Assembly: GCF_030733205.1 (NCBI RefSeq)
Contig: NZ_JASHJL010000016.1
Coordinates: forward strand, 55,550-119,549
Source: Mameliella sp. MMSF_3455
GTDB taxonomy: Bacteria; Pseudomonadota; Alphaproteobacteria; Rhodobacterales; Rhodobacteraceae
Direction: 5' to 3'
Length of the DNA stretch: 64,000 bases
Shown in pieces: positions 16,189 to 23,508 of this stretch; position 1 is the first letter of the stretch, and every line of letters starts with the position of its first letter. The notes beneath the pieces are model-generated. The model was not told the origin of the DNA, did no database searches, and saw nothing but the letters and a program-made list of their open reading frames with translations. A program made the translations under genes and the position numbers.

Positions 16189-17268
16189 TTACCAGTCCAG
16201 AGCCTCCAGCGCAGCAACGCCATCAGCGGCCAGAATCCGGCGCTGGACGCCCTTCGTGTAGACCTCGGAGGTCTTCGCCTGGGTGTGCGACATGACCGCC
16301 ATGATCTGATGTTGAGTGCATCCCGACTCGGCCATCAACTCGGCGACGGCCTTGCGGATACCGTGAGATGACTTGTCGGGCAGGCCCGCGTCGTCGCACC
16401 AGCGGCGGACCTGGTTGCGCAGGCTTTCCGCGCTGGTGAACGGACGCCCTCGTTTTCCGAGGATGTAGGCGGGCCCCAAAACGGTCACGGCGCGGGTCAC
16501 CTCGAAGAGCGGGCTGGCCATCGGGATGCTGACGAAGGCGGAACCACGCTTGCGCGGTTGCCATTCCAGGAAGATATGGCCGTCCCGGATCCGCTCATTT
16601 CCCCGCCCCAGCCAGATTGCATCCCCGATCCGGCAGGCCGTAAAAGCCTGCAGGGTCAGCCATAGGTGCGGGGTGCTGCCCTTCGCGTGGCGGTCCTTGA
16701 ACTTGCGCAGATCCTCTGCCGTCCAGGGTGTCGCGCCGCCAGCCGGACGGCGGTTGATGGCCGCGATTCCGGCAGCGGGGTTGTGTCCAATCTCTCCGCG
16801 CTCGATCGCCCATTGATAGACGGCGCGGACGGTCTTGATCAGGTTGTCCGCGGCACCGGGCCGGTCTGCCCAGACGTCCCGGATCGCGACGAAGGCGGCG
16901 GGCGGGGCGTCCATGTCATAGTCGCCGTAGCGGTCTCCGGGCGTCTCCGCGTGGTCGCAGAGCCGTGTCAGGACACTCCGGCGCTGGCGGAGCGTGTCTG
17001 GCGACATCTGGCCGGCCGCCACCATCTTGCGCAGGTAATCGAGGTATCGGGTGCAGAGCCAGTCCAGTGACCGTTCCACCGCAACAGGCGTGTCGGGCTG
17101 ATAGATCTGGCCGGCGCGCGCGGCATAGTAGTGGTCTAGGAAGTCGGCGTGATCCGGCCCGACAGGCAGGGCGATCCGGCGCGACGCGTCACCCTCGACC
17201 CGGACCCGCCACCGCAGTGAGCCATTCCGGTGTGTCTCGCGCAGGAGGCCGGGAAGTCTGACGCGCAT
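16189..17268 (-). CDS. int: phage tyrosine integrase
   Basis: 359 aa tyrosine recombinase. A core-binding SAM-like domain spans roughly residues 60-160 (VERSLDWLCTRYLDYLRKM), followed by the catalytic domain. Catalytic residues visible are Arg213 in ACRIGDAIWL, His302 and Arg305 in SHGIRKAVAELM, His328 in VMSHTQ, and nucleophile Tyr337 in SEVYTKG. It integrates and excises the phage at the tRNA-Tyr site 66 bases from its stop. It is last in the leftward early operon, immediately after the small HTH gene, whose stop begins one base beyond the integrase ATG. Confidence 0.96.
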   Translation of the reverse strand: MRVRLPGLLRETHRNGSLRWRVRVEGDASRRIALPVGPDHADFLDHYYAARAGQIYQPDTPVAVERSLDWLCTRYLDYLRKMVAAGQMSPDTLRQRRSVLTRLCDHAETPGDRYGDYDMDAPPAAFVAIRDVWADRPGAADNLIKTVRAVYQWAIERGEIGHNPAAGIAAINRRPAGGATPWTAEDLRKFKDRHAKGSTPHLWLTLQAFTACRIGDAIWLGRGNERIRDGHIFLEWQPRKRGSAFVSIPMASPLFEVTRAVTVLGPAYILGKRGRPFTSAESLRNQVRRWCDDAGLPDKSSHGIRKAVAELMAESGCTQHQIMAVMSHTQAKTSEVYTKGVQRRILAADGVAALEALDW

Positions 17269-17502
17269 CTATCCTGTCCGCCATTGTTTCGGTTTTGCCG
17301 TTGCCGGGACCGCTTGAAGCGGCGCCTGCCCGTAATAGGGCAAGCCATCGGCCCAGGCGTCAAGATCGCGCCGATCATAGAGTACGTTCCCCCCGTCGCG
17401 CTTGCAGGGCAGGTCGAGCTGGCGCAGCTTGCTGAGCGAGACGCCCAGGTAGTGCGCCGCCGCCTTGGCCTGCATCAGCCTTGGGGGGAAATGGTAGGTC
17501 AT
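17269..17502 (-). CDS. excisionase-like helix-turn-helix protein
   Basis: 77 aa. A MerR/excisionase-type HTH is present: MQAKAAAHYLGVSLSKLRQLD, followed by RDGGNVLYDRRDLDAWAD, the wing and the conserved D-L-D-x-W of phage helix-turn-helix domain 17 proteins. Directly upstream of and abutting int, it is the natural candidate for the recombination directionality factor (Xis). ATG 17502 overlaps the end of the methyltransferase-like gene. A longer frame upstream is not supported. Confidence 0.78.
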   Translation of the reverse strand: MTYHFPPRLMQAKAAAHYLGVSLSKLRQLDLPCKRDGGNVLYDRRDLDAWADGLPYYGQAPLQAVPATAKPKQWRTG

Positions 17503-18188
17503 GATGCAGCCTGTTTCTGGGAATAGCCGCCCCATTGATCTGCTGCGGCGGCCATCATGCCGGGGAAGGATCGGCTGCGGAGGCGGGCGCGCTCGGTGCC
17601 GGGTGGCATGCGGTGAACCCTGTTCCATGCCTTCCATTCGTCGGTGCCGCGTTCCGGCTCTGGCAGGCGGTCGGTCTCGACCAGTTCGGGAAGGCCGCGC
17701 AAATACCAGCCGGTGGATTTGTAGGCGGGTTCACCGAACCAGAACGGTTGCACCATCTGCGGCGTGGGCAGGTCTGCGGGCATCCGGTCGCGCGCCAGGT
17801 CGTTCATCTCCGGGTTCTCGATCGCCACGCGCGGGATCGGCGCGGCCCAGCAGGCGGTAAAGATCTCGACGCCGGTTTCAAACTCGGCGCGCATGTCGGC
17901 CCAGCTGCGGCCCTGCGGCAGGCGTTTTGGCGGGGTCCATTTCCCCGCGCCGCTCATCCACCGGCGGCCAGAGCGGCAGAGCCGGGTGCAGGGCGGGTGC
18001 ATGACCGCCAGCAGATCCCAGCCCTCGGACAGGATGCCGTCTCTGATGTCGCAGCGGATGTGCCGGTTGCTGCCGTCCTCGGCCGGTTCGATGTCGCAGG
18101 ACCAGACGTCATGCCCGCGCGCGGCAAAGGCGCGCCGGGCGATGCCAGAGGTCTCGCAGCCTATGAGGACGCGGAGGGGGCGGGTCAT
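17499..18188 (-). CDS. phage DNA (cytosine) methyltransferase-like protein
   Basis: 229 aa. It begins RVLIGCETSGIARRAFAARGHDVWSCDIEPAE, a SAM-binding strand and loop like C5-methyltransferase motif I/II. MHPPCTRL holds a Pro-Cys pair like motif IV, and VAIENPEMN resembles motif VI (ENx). The target-recognition region of true DCMs is missing, and such short phage proteins are often annotated only by resemblance. It could modify phage DNA against restriction or be a catalytically altered relative. Overlapping starts and stops on both sides place it in the leftward operon. Confidence 0.6.
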   Translation of the reverse strand: MTRPLRVLIGCETSGIARRAFAARGHDVWSCDIEPAEDGSNRHIRCDIRDGILSEGWDLLAVMHPPCTRLCRSGRRWMSGAGKWTPPKRLPQGRSWADMRAEFETGVEIFTACWAAPIPRVAIENPEMNDLARDRMPADLPTPQMVQPFWFGEPAYKSTGWYLRGLPELVETDRLPEPERGTDEWKAWNRVHRMPPGTERARLRSRSFPGMMAAAADQWGGYSQKQAAS

Positions 18189-19030
18189 GCCACCTTCTCC
18201 CGCAGGCCCTTGTTGACCCGTACCAGCAGCCGGTCTGTACCGTGGCCTGCCACCGTGCCGCCGTTCAGCTTTTGCGACTGGCTGGCCTCTTCCTTGATCG
18301 TCTCGAAATCCGTGTCGCGCAGGACGGCGTCCAGGCGCTCCAAGGGGCGCCCGGCTTCCAGCATGCGGGCCACGCACATGACCGTCGCCTCGATGTTGAA
18401 CGCTGTCAGCAGGTTGGTTTGTTCCGGCTGGGCCTCGATCAGGGTTTCCAGCGCGGTAAATACCGTGCCTTCACCGGCCTTTCGGATCAGTTTTTCCAGT
18501 TTGGCCGTGGCGCGGGTCTCGGTCGGTCTGAGGCTGCATCCCGCAGCGACATCCGTGCTGATGCCCAGCGTCTCGAGCATCTGGTGCACCTTGACTGCGA
18601 CCTCGTCACCCTGGACCACGCGGGCGCGAAACCTGTCGATCGAGGCGACGGTGGTGCGCGTGGTGTTGATCCCTTCGAAGTCGCCGGCCTGTTTCTGCAG
18701 CGTGGCGGTCGAGATCACGCAGGGCACGGCGGTCAGCTGCAGGGCGCGGGCCGCGATCATGCGGTGCTGGCCGTCGACCACCCAGAGAGTGCCGTCATCG
18801 TCCCGGGCCACACAGAGCGCGCCGAACCGGGCCCAGGTGAAGCCGGTGATGATCTGCGTGATGCGCTTCATGCCGACGCGGCTGATCTTGCGCTGGTAGG
18901 CCGGGTGGATCTGCAGGTCGGCAGTGGGCAGAAAGGTCATCTCGACCATGTCCTGCGGCGGGGGCGGGCTGGGCAGCGATTTTGCGCCCGCGCGGGCCCG
19001 GTCTGCGGTTTCGGTCAGAATGTCGGTCAT
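18185..19030 (-). CDS. ParB/sulfiredoxin-fold protein (DUF6551-like)
   Basis: 281 aa. The ParB-type N-terminal region reads LQIHPAYQRKISRVGMKRI, then GALCVARDDDGTLWVVDGQHRMIAAR, in which DGQHR is the ParB/Srx CTPase or nuclease-like motif. The C-terminal part is helical and unassigned. Phage ParB-like proteins can act as CTP switches, nickases or DNA-modification partners. ATG 19030 has GGAGG at a good distance (GGAGGCCGATGTT). The frame extends upstream, but that would run into the neighbouring gene. Confidence 0.7.
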   Translation of the reverse strand: MTDILTETADRARAGAKSLPSPPPPQDMVEMTFLPTADLQIHPAYQRKISRVGMKRITQIITGFTWARFGALCVARDDDGTLWVVDGQHRMIAARALQLTAVPCVISTATLQKQAGDFEGINTTRTTVASIDRFRARVVQGDEVAVKVHQMLETLGISTDVAAGCSLRPTETRATAKLEKLIRKAGEGTVFTALETLIEAQPEQTNLLTAFNIEATVMCVARMLEAGRPLERLDAVLRDTDFETIKEEASQSQKLNGGTVAGHGTDRLLVRVNKGLREKVA

Positions 19031-19088
19031 AACATCGGCCTCCGAAGGCGGCGCCCTGGCCAAAGTTGGCCAAGGCGTTAGATCAGGG

Positions 19089-19916
19089 TCAGGAGGGCCG
19101 GCCAAAGACCACCGGCAGACCGCTGCCTTCGGCGATGCGTGTTGCCACCTGCTGGAATTCTGCCTGGCGACGGTATTCGACGCGGCGCCAGACGAAGCCG
19201 AGTTTCAGGCCGCCGGCGGAGGGGCGGAACCGGAAGCTGGCGGTGATGTCGACAGGCGCCTCGCCCGCGAAAAGCGGGATTTGCAGGGTGAACTGTGTCG
19301 GCACCTTCATCTCGCCCTTGGTGTGGGTCTCGGTCTCATAGACGATGGACCGTTCGCCGGTCTGCAGCCGGGTCGAGGACTTGAAATTGACGCCCTGTGT
19401 CGCTTCGAGGTCGCGCGCGATCTCGATCATGACGGTGGGTTCCGGGGCGATGATGTCGTTGGCGTTCTCGTCCAGGAACTCGGCAAAAGCCATCTGGTCG
19501 ATCAACTCGCCCTGGATTTCGTTCCAGCGTTTGAACTCTTCGCTTTCCCGCAGCTGCAGGGTGGCGGTGTGCTTGCGCGCCCCGGGTTCAAGCGGCTCCA
19601 CCTCGTCCTGGTTGCTGGCGTGGTAGTCCAAGCAGGCCATAACCCGCAGGCTGTCGATGTCCGCGATCAGGACCGACGCAGGGTTGCTGAAGCGGTTGGC
19701 GTAGGTGATCAGCGACCGCGCATCGTCCACGACAGGCTGCGCCATGATGTGCGGCGGCAGGGCATGCGGGTCCGGGATCTCGGTCAGCTTGAAGTCGGTC
19801 GGGCCAAAGGTAAAGCGTTTGCCGTTCTCGCCCGCGATCACCGGGTCGGCCAGCCGGGCGGCGGTCAGGGTGACGTCCAGCGCGGCGCGCGGGTCGGTTT
19901 GTGTGGTGTCGGTCAT
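19089..19916 (-). CDS. DUF2303 family phage protein
   Basis: 275 aa. The sequence matches the pattern of DUF2303 (YfdQ-like) proteins: an early LPPHIMAQPVVDDARSLITY segment, a central LACLDYH-type strand (VMACLDYHAS), then LQLRESEEFKRW and EFLDENANDI, a long helical region, and a beta-rich end with FRFRPSAGGLKLGFVW. The function is unknown. These proteins sit in early operons of many temperate phages next to recombination or replication genes, as here. No signal or membrane segment is seen. Confidence 0.8.
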   Translation of the reverse strand: MTDTTQTDPRAALDVTLTAARLADPVIAGENGKRFTFGPTDFKLTEIPDPHALPPHIMAQPVVDDARSLITYANRFSNPASVLIADIDSLRVMACLDYHASNQDEVEPLEPGARKHTATLQLRESEEFKRWNEIQGELIDQMAFAEFLDENANDIIAPEPTVMIEIARDLEATQGVNFKSSTRLQTGERSIVYETETHTKGEMKVPTQFTLQIPLFAGEAPVDITASFRFRPSAGGLKLGFVWRRVEYRRQAEFQQVATRIAEGSGLPVVFGRPS

Positions 19917-19938
19917 GTCAGGTCCTTTCGGGTTGGGG

Positions 19939-20265
19939 TTACTCTGCCGCGTCGCGGCGGCTTTCGACCTCGTCCAGCCAGTCGCCCTGGTTGGGATCGC
20001 GGCGCGACAGGCGCGCGTCGTCGCTGAGGAAGTAGATTCCGGCGCCCAGTTCGCGGCGCGGCTTCTTGGCGGTGACCTGCGGGACGCATTCGATCTGCCC
20101 GGCCTTGTTCACTTTGAGCGGCAGCTTCAGTGTGATCTCGCCGCTGTTTCCGGTCTCCTGGATTGCCTCCAGCACCTCGGCCAGGCGGGCGTCCGCCTCG
20201 CGCAGCAGCTCGCCCCGCCGGAAGGTCTGGAGGAATTCGAGAAAGTTCAGTTCATCGCGTGGCAT
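19939..20265 (-). CDS. hypothetical phage early protein
   Basis: 108 aa, acidic-basic soluble protein. The N-terminal half is helical (LNFLEFLQTFRRGELLREADARL), the middle has an LKLPLKVNKAGQIECVPQVTAKKPRR segment, and the end is AGIYFLSDDARLSRRDP. I do not recognise a family. The start ATG 20265 overlaps the 3' end of the preceding 59-codon gene by 14 bases on the minus strand. It is conserved in position between DUF2303 and DHH genes of this operon. Confidence 0.65.
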   Translation of the reverse strand: MPRDELNFLEFLQTFRRGELLREADARLAEVLEAIQETGNSGEITLKLPLKVNKAGQIECVPQVTAKKPRRELGAGIYFLSDDARLSRRDPNQGDWLDEVESRRDAAE

Positions 20266-20431
20266 GGGTTTCCTTTCCTGTGTGGCGCAGGCCGAAGCTG
20301 ACGAACCTGCGGGCTTTCTGGATGTCCTCGGGGCCGCCCGCCTCGATCAACAGGCGGGCGGCGTCGCGGATCTTGGCGTCGTCGTGGTCCGCGGGGGCGG
20401 CAAGGATTGTGCGGGCCTCGGCGGGGGTCAT
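20252..20431 (-). CDS. hypothetical small early protein (59 aa)
   Basis: A short open frame of 59 codons fills the gap between the DHH gene and the 108-aa gene. It starts MTPAEARTILAAPADHDD, is mostly helical and Ala-rich, and ends KETHATR. Its ATG overlaps the DHH stop by four bases and its end overlaps the next start, exactly the packing of the whole operon, which is the main support. No known family. Confidence 0.6.
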   Translation of the reverse strand: MTPAEARTILAAPADHDDAKIRDAARLLIEAGGPEDIQKARRFVSFGLRHTGKETHATR

Positions 20432-21294
20432 GTTTCTCCCTCCCAGCCGTGCGGTGCGAGGAATCCCGCGGCCTTGCGGTGCCCGCCGCCGCCGTACCGG
20501 GCCGCGATCTCGGCCACGTCCTCGCCATTGTTGCGGGCGCGCAGGGAAAAGGCGCGGCCTTTCGGCGTGTCGACATAGCTTGCGGCAAAGGGGTGGCCCT
20601 CGGCCAATGTGCCCGCGACCTCAGAGGCGAGCGCATATGGTCCGTTGGCTACCGGAACGGTGTGACCGCCGATCGTCATGCTGCGGGTCGTGCTGTCGAT
20701 GATGCCCTGCACCATCTTGTTGCGGGCGCGCAGGATCGCGGCGCCTTCGTCAGCCATAAGGCCGCGGTCATAGTCCGCCTGCATTTCCGCCGCCAGGTCA
20801 TCCCAGCGGTCAAACGTCATGTCGTAGGAGGCGATCACTGCGCTTATCTCTTGCGAGTGTTCAAGTCGCCACTGCCAGAGGTCACGGTCGGCAACGTAGT
20901 CGACTAGGGCCGGGCGGGTCGCGGCATGAAAATAGTCCCAGGCCATCTGCGCGCCGCTGCGGCCCATGTCGAAGAGGGCGACAGGTTGGCCCGTGACTGT
21001 ACGTTGGTGATGCCAGGCACCGGTTGGGCAGGGCAGGCCCGCAAGGTCCGCCTGCGCCGTCTTGTGGTGGTCGAGGATCAGGATGGACCGTGCGGTTTTC
21101 GCCATGCTCTCCAGCACTGGGCGCTTGTAGCTGAAATCGACGATGATCACGTCGGCACCGGCGACGTCGGGCGGTTCGCTGCCATAGCCCGCCGGGATAT
21201 AGTCGACGGAGTCTCCGAGGGACTCGCGGACAACCCAGGCGGCTGTGAAGCCGTCGGCACAGTTGGCGTGGTAGATGCAGATCGTGCGGGTCAA
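20428..21294 (-). CDS. DHH-family phosphoesterase
   Basis: 288 aa. DHH superfamily motifs are intact: IYHANCADGFTAAW (His9, Asp14), VIIVDFSYKR (Asp53), ILILDHHKTA with the Asp75-His76-His77 triad, and a C-terminal DHHA1 motif YGGGGHRKAAGFL. Family members include RecJ exonuclease, oligoribonucleases and cyclic-dinucleotide phosphodiesterases. This short phage form could degrade nano-RNA, single strands or signal nucleotides. Its presence in the same operon as an Acb2/Tad1-like protein is notable, since both can act on nucleotide signals. That link is inference. Confidence 0.87.
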   Translation of the reverse strand: MTRTICIYHANCADGFTAAWVVRESLGDSVDYIPAGYGSEPPDVAGADVIIVDFSYKRPVLESMAKTARSILILDHHKTAQADLAGLPCPTGAWHHQRTVTGQPVALFDMGRSGAQMAWDYFHAATRPALVDYVADRDLWQWRLEHSQEISAVIASYDMTFDRWDDLAAEMQADYDRGLMADEGAAILRARNKMVQGIIDSTTRSMTIGGHTVPVANGPYALASEVAGTLAEGHPFAASYVDTPKGRAFSLRARNNGEDVAEIAARYGGGGHRKAAGFLAPHGWEGET

Positions 21295-21479
21295 ACCGTC
21301 TCTCCTTCCAGCCGGTCGCGCAGGGCGCGGGCGTCGTTGCGTTCCTGCGGGTCGGTGCTGTGCCGCTCGACCTGGCGGCAGGCCTCGATCACGGTGGCCG
21401 TGTCCTGGGCGGCGATGTCGGCCAGGACGGCGCGGGCGTACCAGAGCGGGTCGGCGTCCTGCCGGGTGAGGGCGCTCAT
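21291..21479 (-). CDS. hypothetical small early protein (62 aa)
   Basis: 62 aa, soluble and helical (ADPLWYARAVLADIAAQDTATVI), with many Arg/Asp pairs toward the end. ATG 21479 overlaps the stop of the upstream small membrane protein and its own stop overlaps the DHH start by four bases. A longer frame upstream exists but would erase this packing. Function unknown. Confidence 0.6.
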   Translation of the reverse strand: MSALTRQDADPLWYARAVLADIAAQDTATVIEACRQVERHSTDPQERNDARALRDRLEGETV

Positions 21480-21658
21480 GTCAGGGCCCTCGCGGCGGCA
21501 ATCAGCAGCAGGCAGATCGTCCAGAGCGCGCCGTTGAAGATCCCGCCCGCCCAACGTTCGGGGGCCGACAGGGCGGGCCAATCGGCCAGGATGCGCCAGG
21601 TGATGACCAGCGTGGCGATCAGGACGGTGGCGGCGACGAGGGAGAAGATCGTGCCCAT
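21476..21658 (-). CDS. small phage membrane protein (60 aa)
   Basis: 60 aa with two hydrophobic segments: IFSLVAATVLIATLVITWRIL and IFNGALWTICLLLIAAA, separated by a short loop containing a Trp and Pro. It should be a hairpin in the inner membrane. Both ends overlap neighbouring genes by four bases or abut them. Function unknown; superinfection exclusion is one possibility for such early membrane proteins but is not shown by sequence. Confidence 0.6.
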   Translation of the reverse strand: MGTIFSLVAATVLIATLVITWRILADWPALSAPERWAGGIFNGALWTICLLLIAAARALT

Positions 21659-21963
21659 CACGCGATCCCCGGGCCGTAGGTGTGTTCCGCGATCTCGCGC
21701 GAGGTTGCGCGGTCGTCCAGCGTCGCGATGGCGTGCCATGTGGCGGGCAGCGCGTGGATGCGGGCGGCGTCGATCTCGTTGGCGGGGGCGTCGAGACGCA
21801 TAAGGCGCGACAGGCGCGTGGGAGGGATTGCAGCGCTGGTGCCGTCTTCGAGCTGTTGGCGGGCTTTCAGCCGCAGCCATGCGTCGATGGCGGTGATGCG
21901 GTGGACCTTGCCCGAGGGCGGCACGATCAGGTCGGCGGTGAAGTCGCGGGGGATGCGTTGCAT
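21658..21963 (-). CDS. hypothetical phage early protein (101 aa)
   Basis: 101 aa basic protein. It has a strand region FTADLIVPPSGKVHRI, then AIDAWLRLKARQQLEDG, and PPTRLSRLMRL with several Arg residues that could contact nucleic acid. The second half contains PATWHAIATLDDRATSREIAEHTYG. I do not recognise the family. Its stop shares bases with the start of the small membrane protein, and it follows the Acb2/Tad1-like gene by 10 bases. Confidence 0.62.
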   Translation of the reverse strand: MQRIPRDFTADLIVPPSGKVHRITAIDAWLRLKARQQLEDGTSAAIPPTRLSRLMRLDAPANEIDAARIHALPATWHAIATLDDRATSREIAEHTYGPGIA

Positions 21964-21973
21964 GTGGGCTGCC

Positions 21974-22231
21974 TCACTGCGTGATGTGGCGGACGGCGCG
22001 CATAACGGCGTCCTCGATGTGCGTGTTTGCCAGCGACAGGTCGCGGGAGGCGAAGCGGTCTAGGGTGGGATCGGTGCCGCCGATCACATGCAATTCGGTG
22101 ATGAGCGCCGCGCCCATGTCCTTGATGCGCTGCATCTGCGCTTTCTCGGCCTCAGCGAGCTTGCGGTACTGGTGCCGGACTGCGTTGTTCGCCGTGCGGT
22201 CGTCGCCGGTGCTGGAAACTGTTTCTGCCAT
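21974..22231 (-). CDS. Acb2/Tad1-like hairpin-domain protein (candidate anti-CBASS/anti-Thoeris sponge)
   Basis: 85 aa. The core VRHQYRKLAEAEKAQMQRIKD, then a short linker, then ASRDLSLANTHIEDAVMRAVRHIT matches what I recall of the phage Acb2/Tad1 hairpin domain (former DUF7681): an HQYR-x-L-x-x-x-E segment and a second helix with a DL-x-x-A-x-x-x-I-x-x-A-V-M-x-A-V pattern. Acb2 binds cyclic di- and trinucleotides of CBASS, and Tad1 binds Thoeris cADPR isomers. It is the first gene of the leftward operon, with GGAGG five bases before the ATG, so it would be made early after infection. Family assignment is from memory of the motif, not a search. Confidence 0.68.
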   Translation of the reverse strand: MAETVSSTGDDRTANNAVRHQYRKLAEAEKAQMQRIKDMGAALITELHVIGGTDPTLDRFASRDLSLANTHIEDAVMRAVRHITQ

Positions 22232-22333
22232 GTGGGCCTCCATCCAAGGGCGCGCCGTGAAGCGCGCGGGGTGTCCCGGCGGGTGCATCACGGGGGATGT
22301 GACCGGGATGGGATGGGGCAGAGTTAGCTGACA

Positions 22334-22380
22334 GCGAATATTCGCGTCAAGAGAAATGTTCGCCGCAAGAGAATATCGCG
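22334..22380. promoter_or_regulatory. operator cluster before the leftward operon (OL-like)
   Basis: A perfect 12-base palindrome GCGAATATTCGC (22334-22345) is followed by degenerate copies GAAATGTTCGC (22353-22363) and GAATATCGCG (22371-22380). The palindrome shares its GAATATTCGC core and nearby GTCAG-type bases with the repressor-Cro intergenic site at 23440. Likely repressor binding sites controlling both the leftward operon and the rightward gene at 22455. Confidence 0.65.
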
Positions 22381-22454
22381 CGAGCTTGGGGCGAATCGTT
22401 GAGCGGTGACAGGTGCCTCGCTACCGTCGTCCATGTGATTTTCAGGAGGGTCTC

Positions 22455-22850
22455 ATGTTTGAGGGGTTGCGGAAATTGTCCGCATTGATCGAGCTTGCTG
22501 GATGGCTGACGGTCGCCGGTGGCGGCGTGTTGATCGCGCTGAACCTGGGCGAGCGCGAGCCGTTGCCGGGCATCATGGCGGCCGTTCCGTCGTTGGTGGG
22601 TGGTCTGATGTTGGCGTTGGTGGCGCACGTCGCGCGCGCGGTCGCCTTTATCGCGGAAACCGTCGATGCAGAGCGCAGGGCCGTCCCCGCGCCTGGTGGC
22701 GGTAAGGCGCCGGGTCGGATTGTCGAGGTGCGCTATGGGCGTGAGCTGCGCGACATCGGCGATGGTCGCTACTGGGTCGAGGGAGGGGTCTTTGACAGCA
22801 TGTCGGCTGCGCGAAAGGCGCTTAGCGGGACGTCGGAGACGCACTCCTGA
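22455..22850 (+). CDS. phage membrane protein between the two operator regions
   Basis: 131 aa. Two hydrophobic segments occupy the first half: LIELAGWLTVAGGGVLIALNL and AVPSLVGGLMLALVAHVARAVAFI. The rest is a cytoplasmic tail with RIVEVRYGRELRDIGDGRYWVEGG. AGGAGGG stands six bases before ATG 22455. It is transcribed toward the repressor gene and overlaps its end by 29 bases on the opposite strand. The position between the two operator clusters recalls lambda rexAB, so expression in the lysogen and an exclusion role are possible, but the family is unknown. Confidence 0.6.
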   Translation: MFEGLRKLSALIELAGWLTVAGGGVLIALNLGEREPLPGIMAAVPSLVGGLMLALVAHVARAVAFIAETVDAERRAVPAPGGGKAPGRIVEVRYGRELRDIGDGRYWVEGGVFDSMSAARKALSGTSETHS

Positions 22851-23394
22851 AGACGGCGGAAACCCGGCCCATAACGGTTATAGTTGCGGCGCCGTTTGAC
22901 TTTAGAGGCGCGTCCTGCGGATCGGGCAGAACAAAGGTTTCCGCGATCTTCCGCGCCAGGAAGGTCTCGGCGGCGCCTTGGTCATCAACCCGGGTCGCTA
23001 TCACCAGATCACCGGACTGGCCGCTTTTCCCGAGTTCCAGGATGATAATGTCGCCCGCCAGTATCCCGAACGGCAATGCTGCACGGTTCACCCGGTAGGA
23101 GGCATGGCCCGGTTGCTCCATCAGGGCCTTGCGCAGGTCCGCCGGTGTCTCCTTTACGGGTGACACAAAGCTCTCTGTCGGTTCGTGGAAGCCCGACGAG
23201 GGTGTCGGCGCGCCATGCAGTTCGGCAGTCGAGATTTCCAGCGCCTCGGCGATCGCGCTGAGCGTCGACATAGAGGGCTGTTTCTTGCCCGAAATCAGTT
23301 CGCTGAGATAGCCAGCGCTGATCCCGACCTTTTCGGCCAGCGCTGTCTGCGTCATGCGCAGCGTTTTCAACTGCTTGAGGATAATTGGGCCCAT
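22822..23394 (-). CDS. CI-like phage repressor
   Basis: 190 aa. An N-terminal HTH (residues about 5-60) has ILKQLKTLRMTQTALAEKVGISAGYLSELISGKKQPS, a classic XRE/lambda-repressor domain. The C-terminal half (ALPFGILAGDIIILELG, then LVIATRVDD and FLARKI) resembles the S24 peptidase fold. However, the nucleophile position of the SM-x-P motif lacks serine, while a lysine-like position (ARKI) remains. Start ATG 23394 begins at the HTH; a longer frame upstream would cross the operator. It should keep the prophage silent. Confidence 0.85.
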   Translation of the reverse strand: MGPIILKQLKTLRMTQTALAEKVGISAGYLSELISGKKQPSMSTLSAIAEALEISTAELHGAPTPSSGFHEPTESFVSPVKETPADLRKALMEQPGHASYRVNRAALPFGILAGDIIILELGKSGQSGDLVIATRVDDQGAAETFLARKIAETFVLPDPQDAPLKSNGAATITVMGRVSAVFRSASPTSR

Positions 23395-23439
23395 GCGCGC
23401 CTTGTCCTTTGGCTGGGCGCTCCGGGCAATACGCTGGGA

Positions 23440-23455
23440 GAGAATATTCGCTGAC
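23440..23455. promoter_or_regulatory. operator between repressor and Cro-like gene (OR-like)
   Basis: GAGAATATTCGCTGAC contains the same GAATATTCGC core as the palindrome at 22334. A partial copy (GATGTTCGCTGAC) follows at 23508-23520, over the Cro-like start. TTGACG at 23470 may be a -35 element for rightward transcription. It lies in the 114-base gap between the two divergent regulators. Confidence 0.6.
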
Positions 23456-23508
23456 AAAGAATTCCCTCCTTGACGGGGCGATCTTCTCTGTGTGAGAAGT
23501 TTCGCAAG

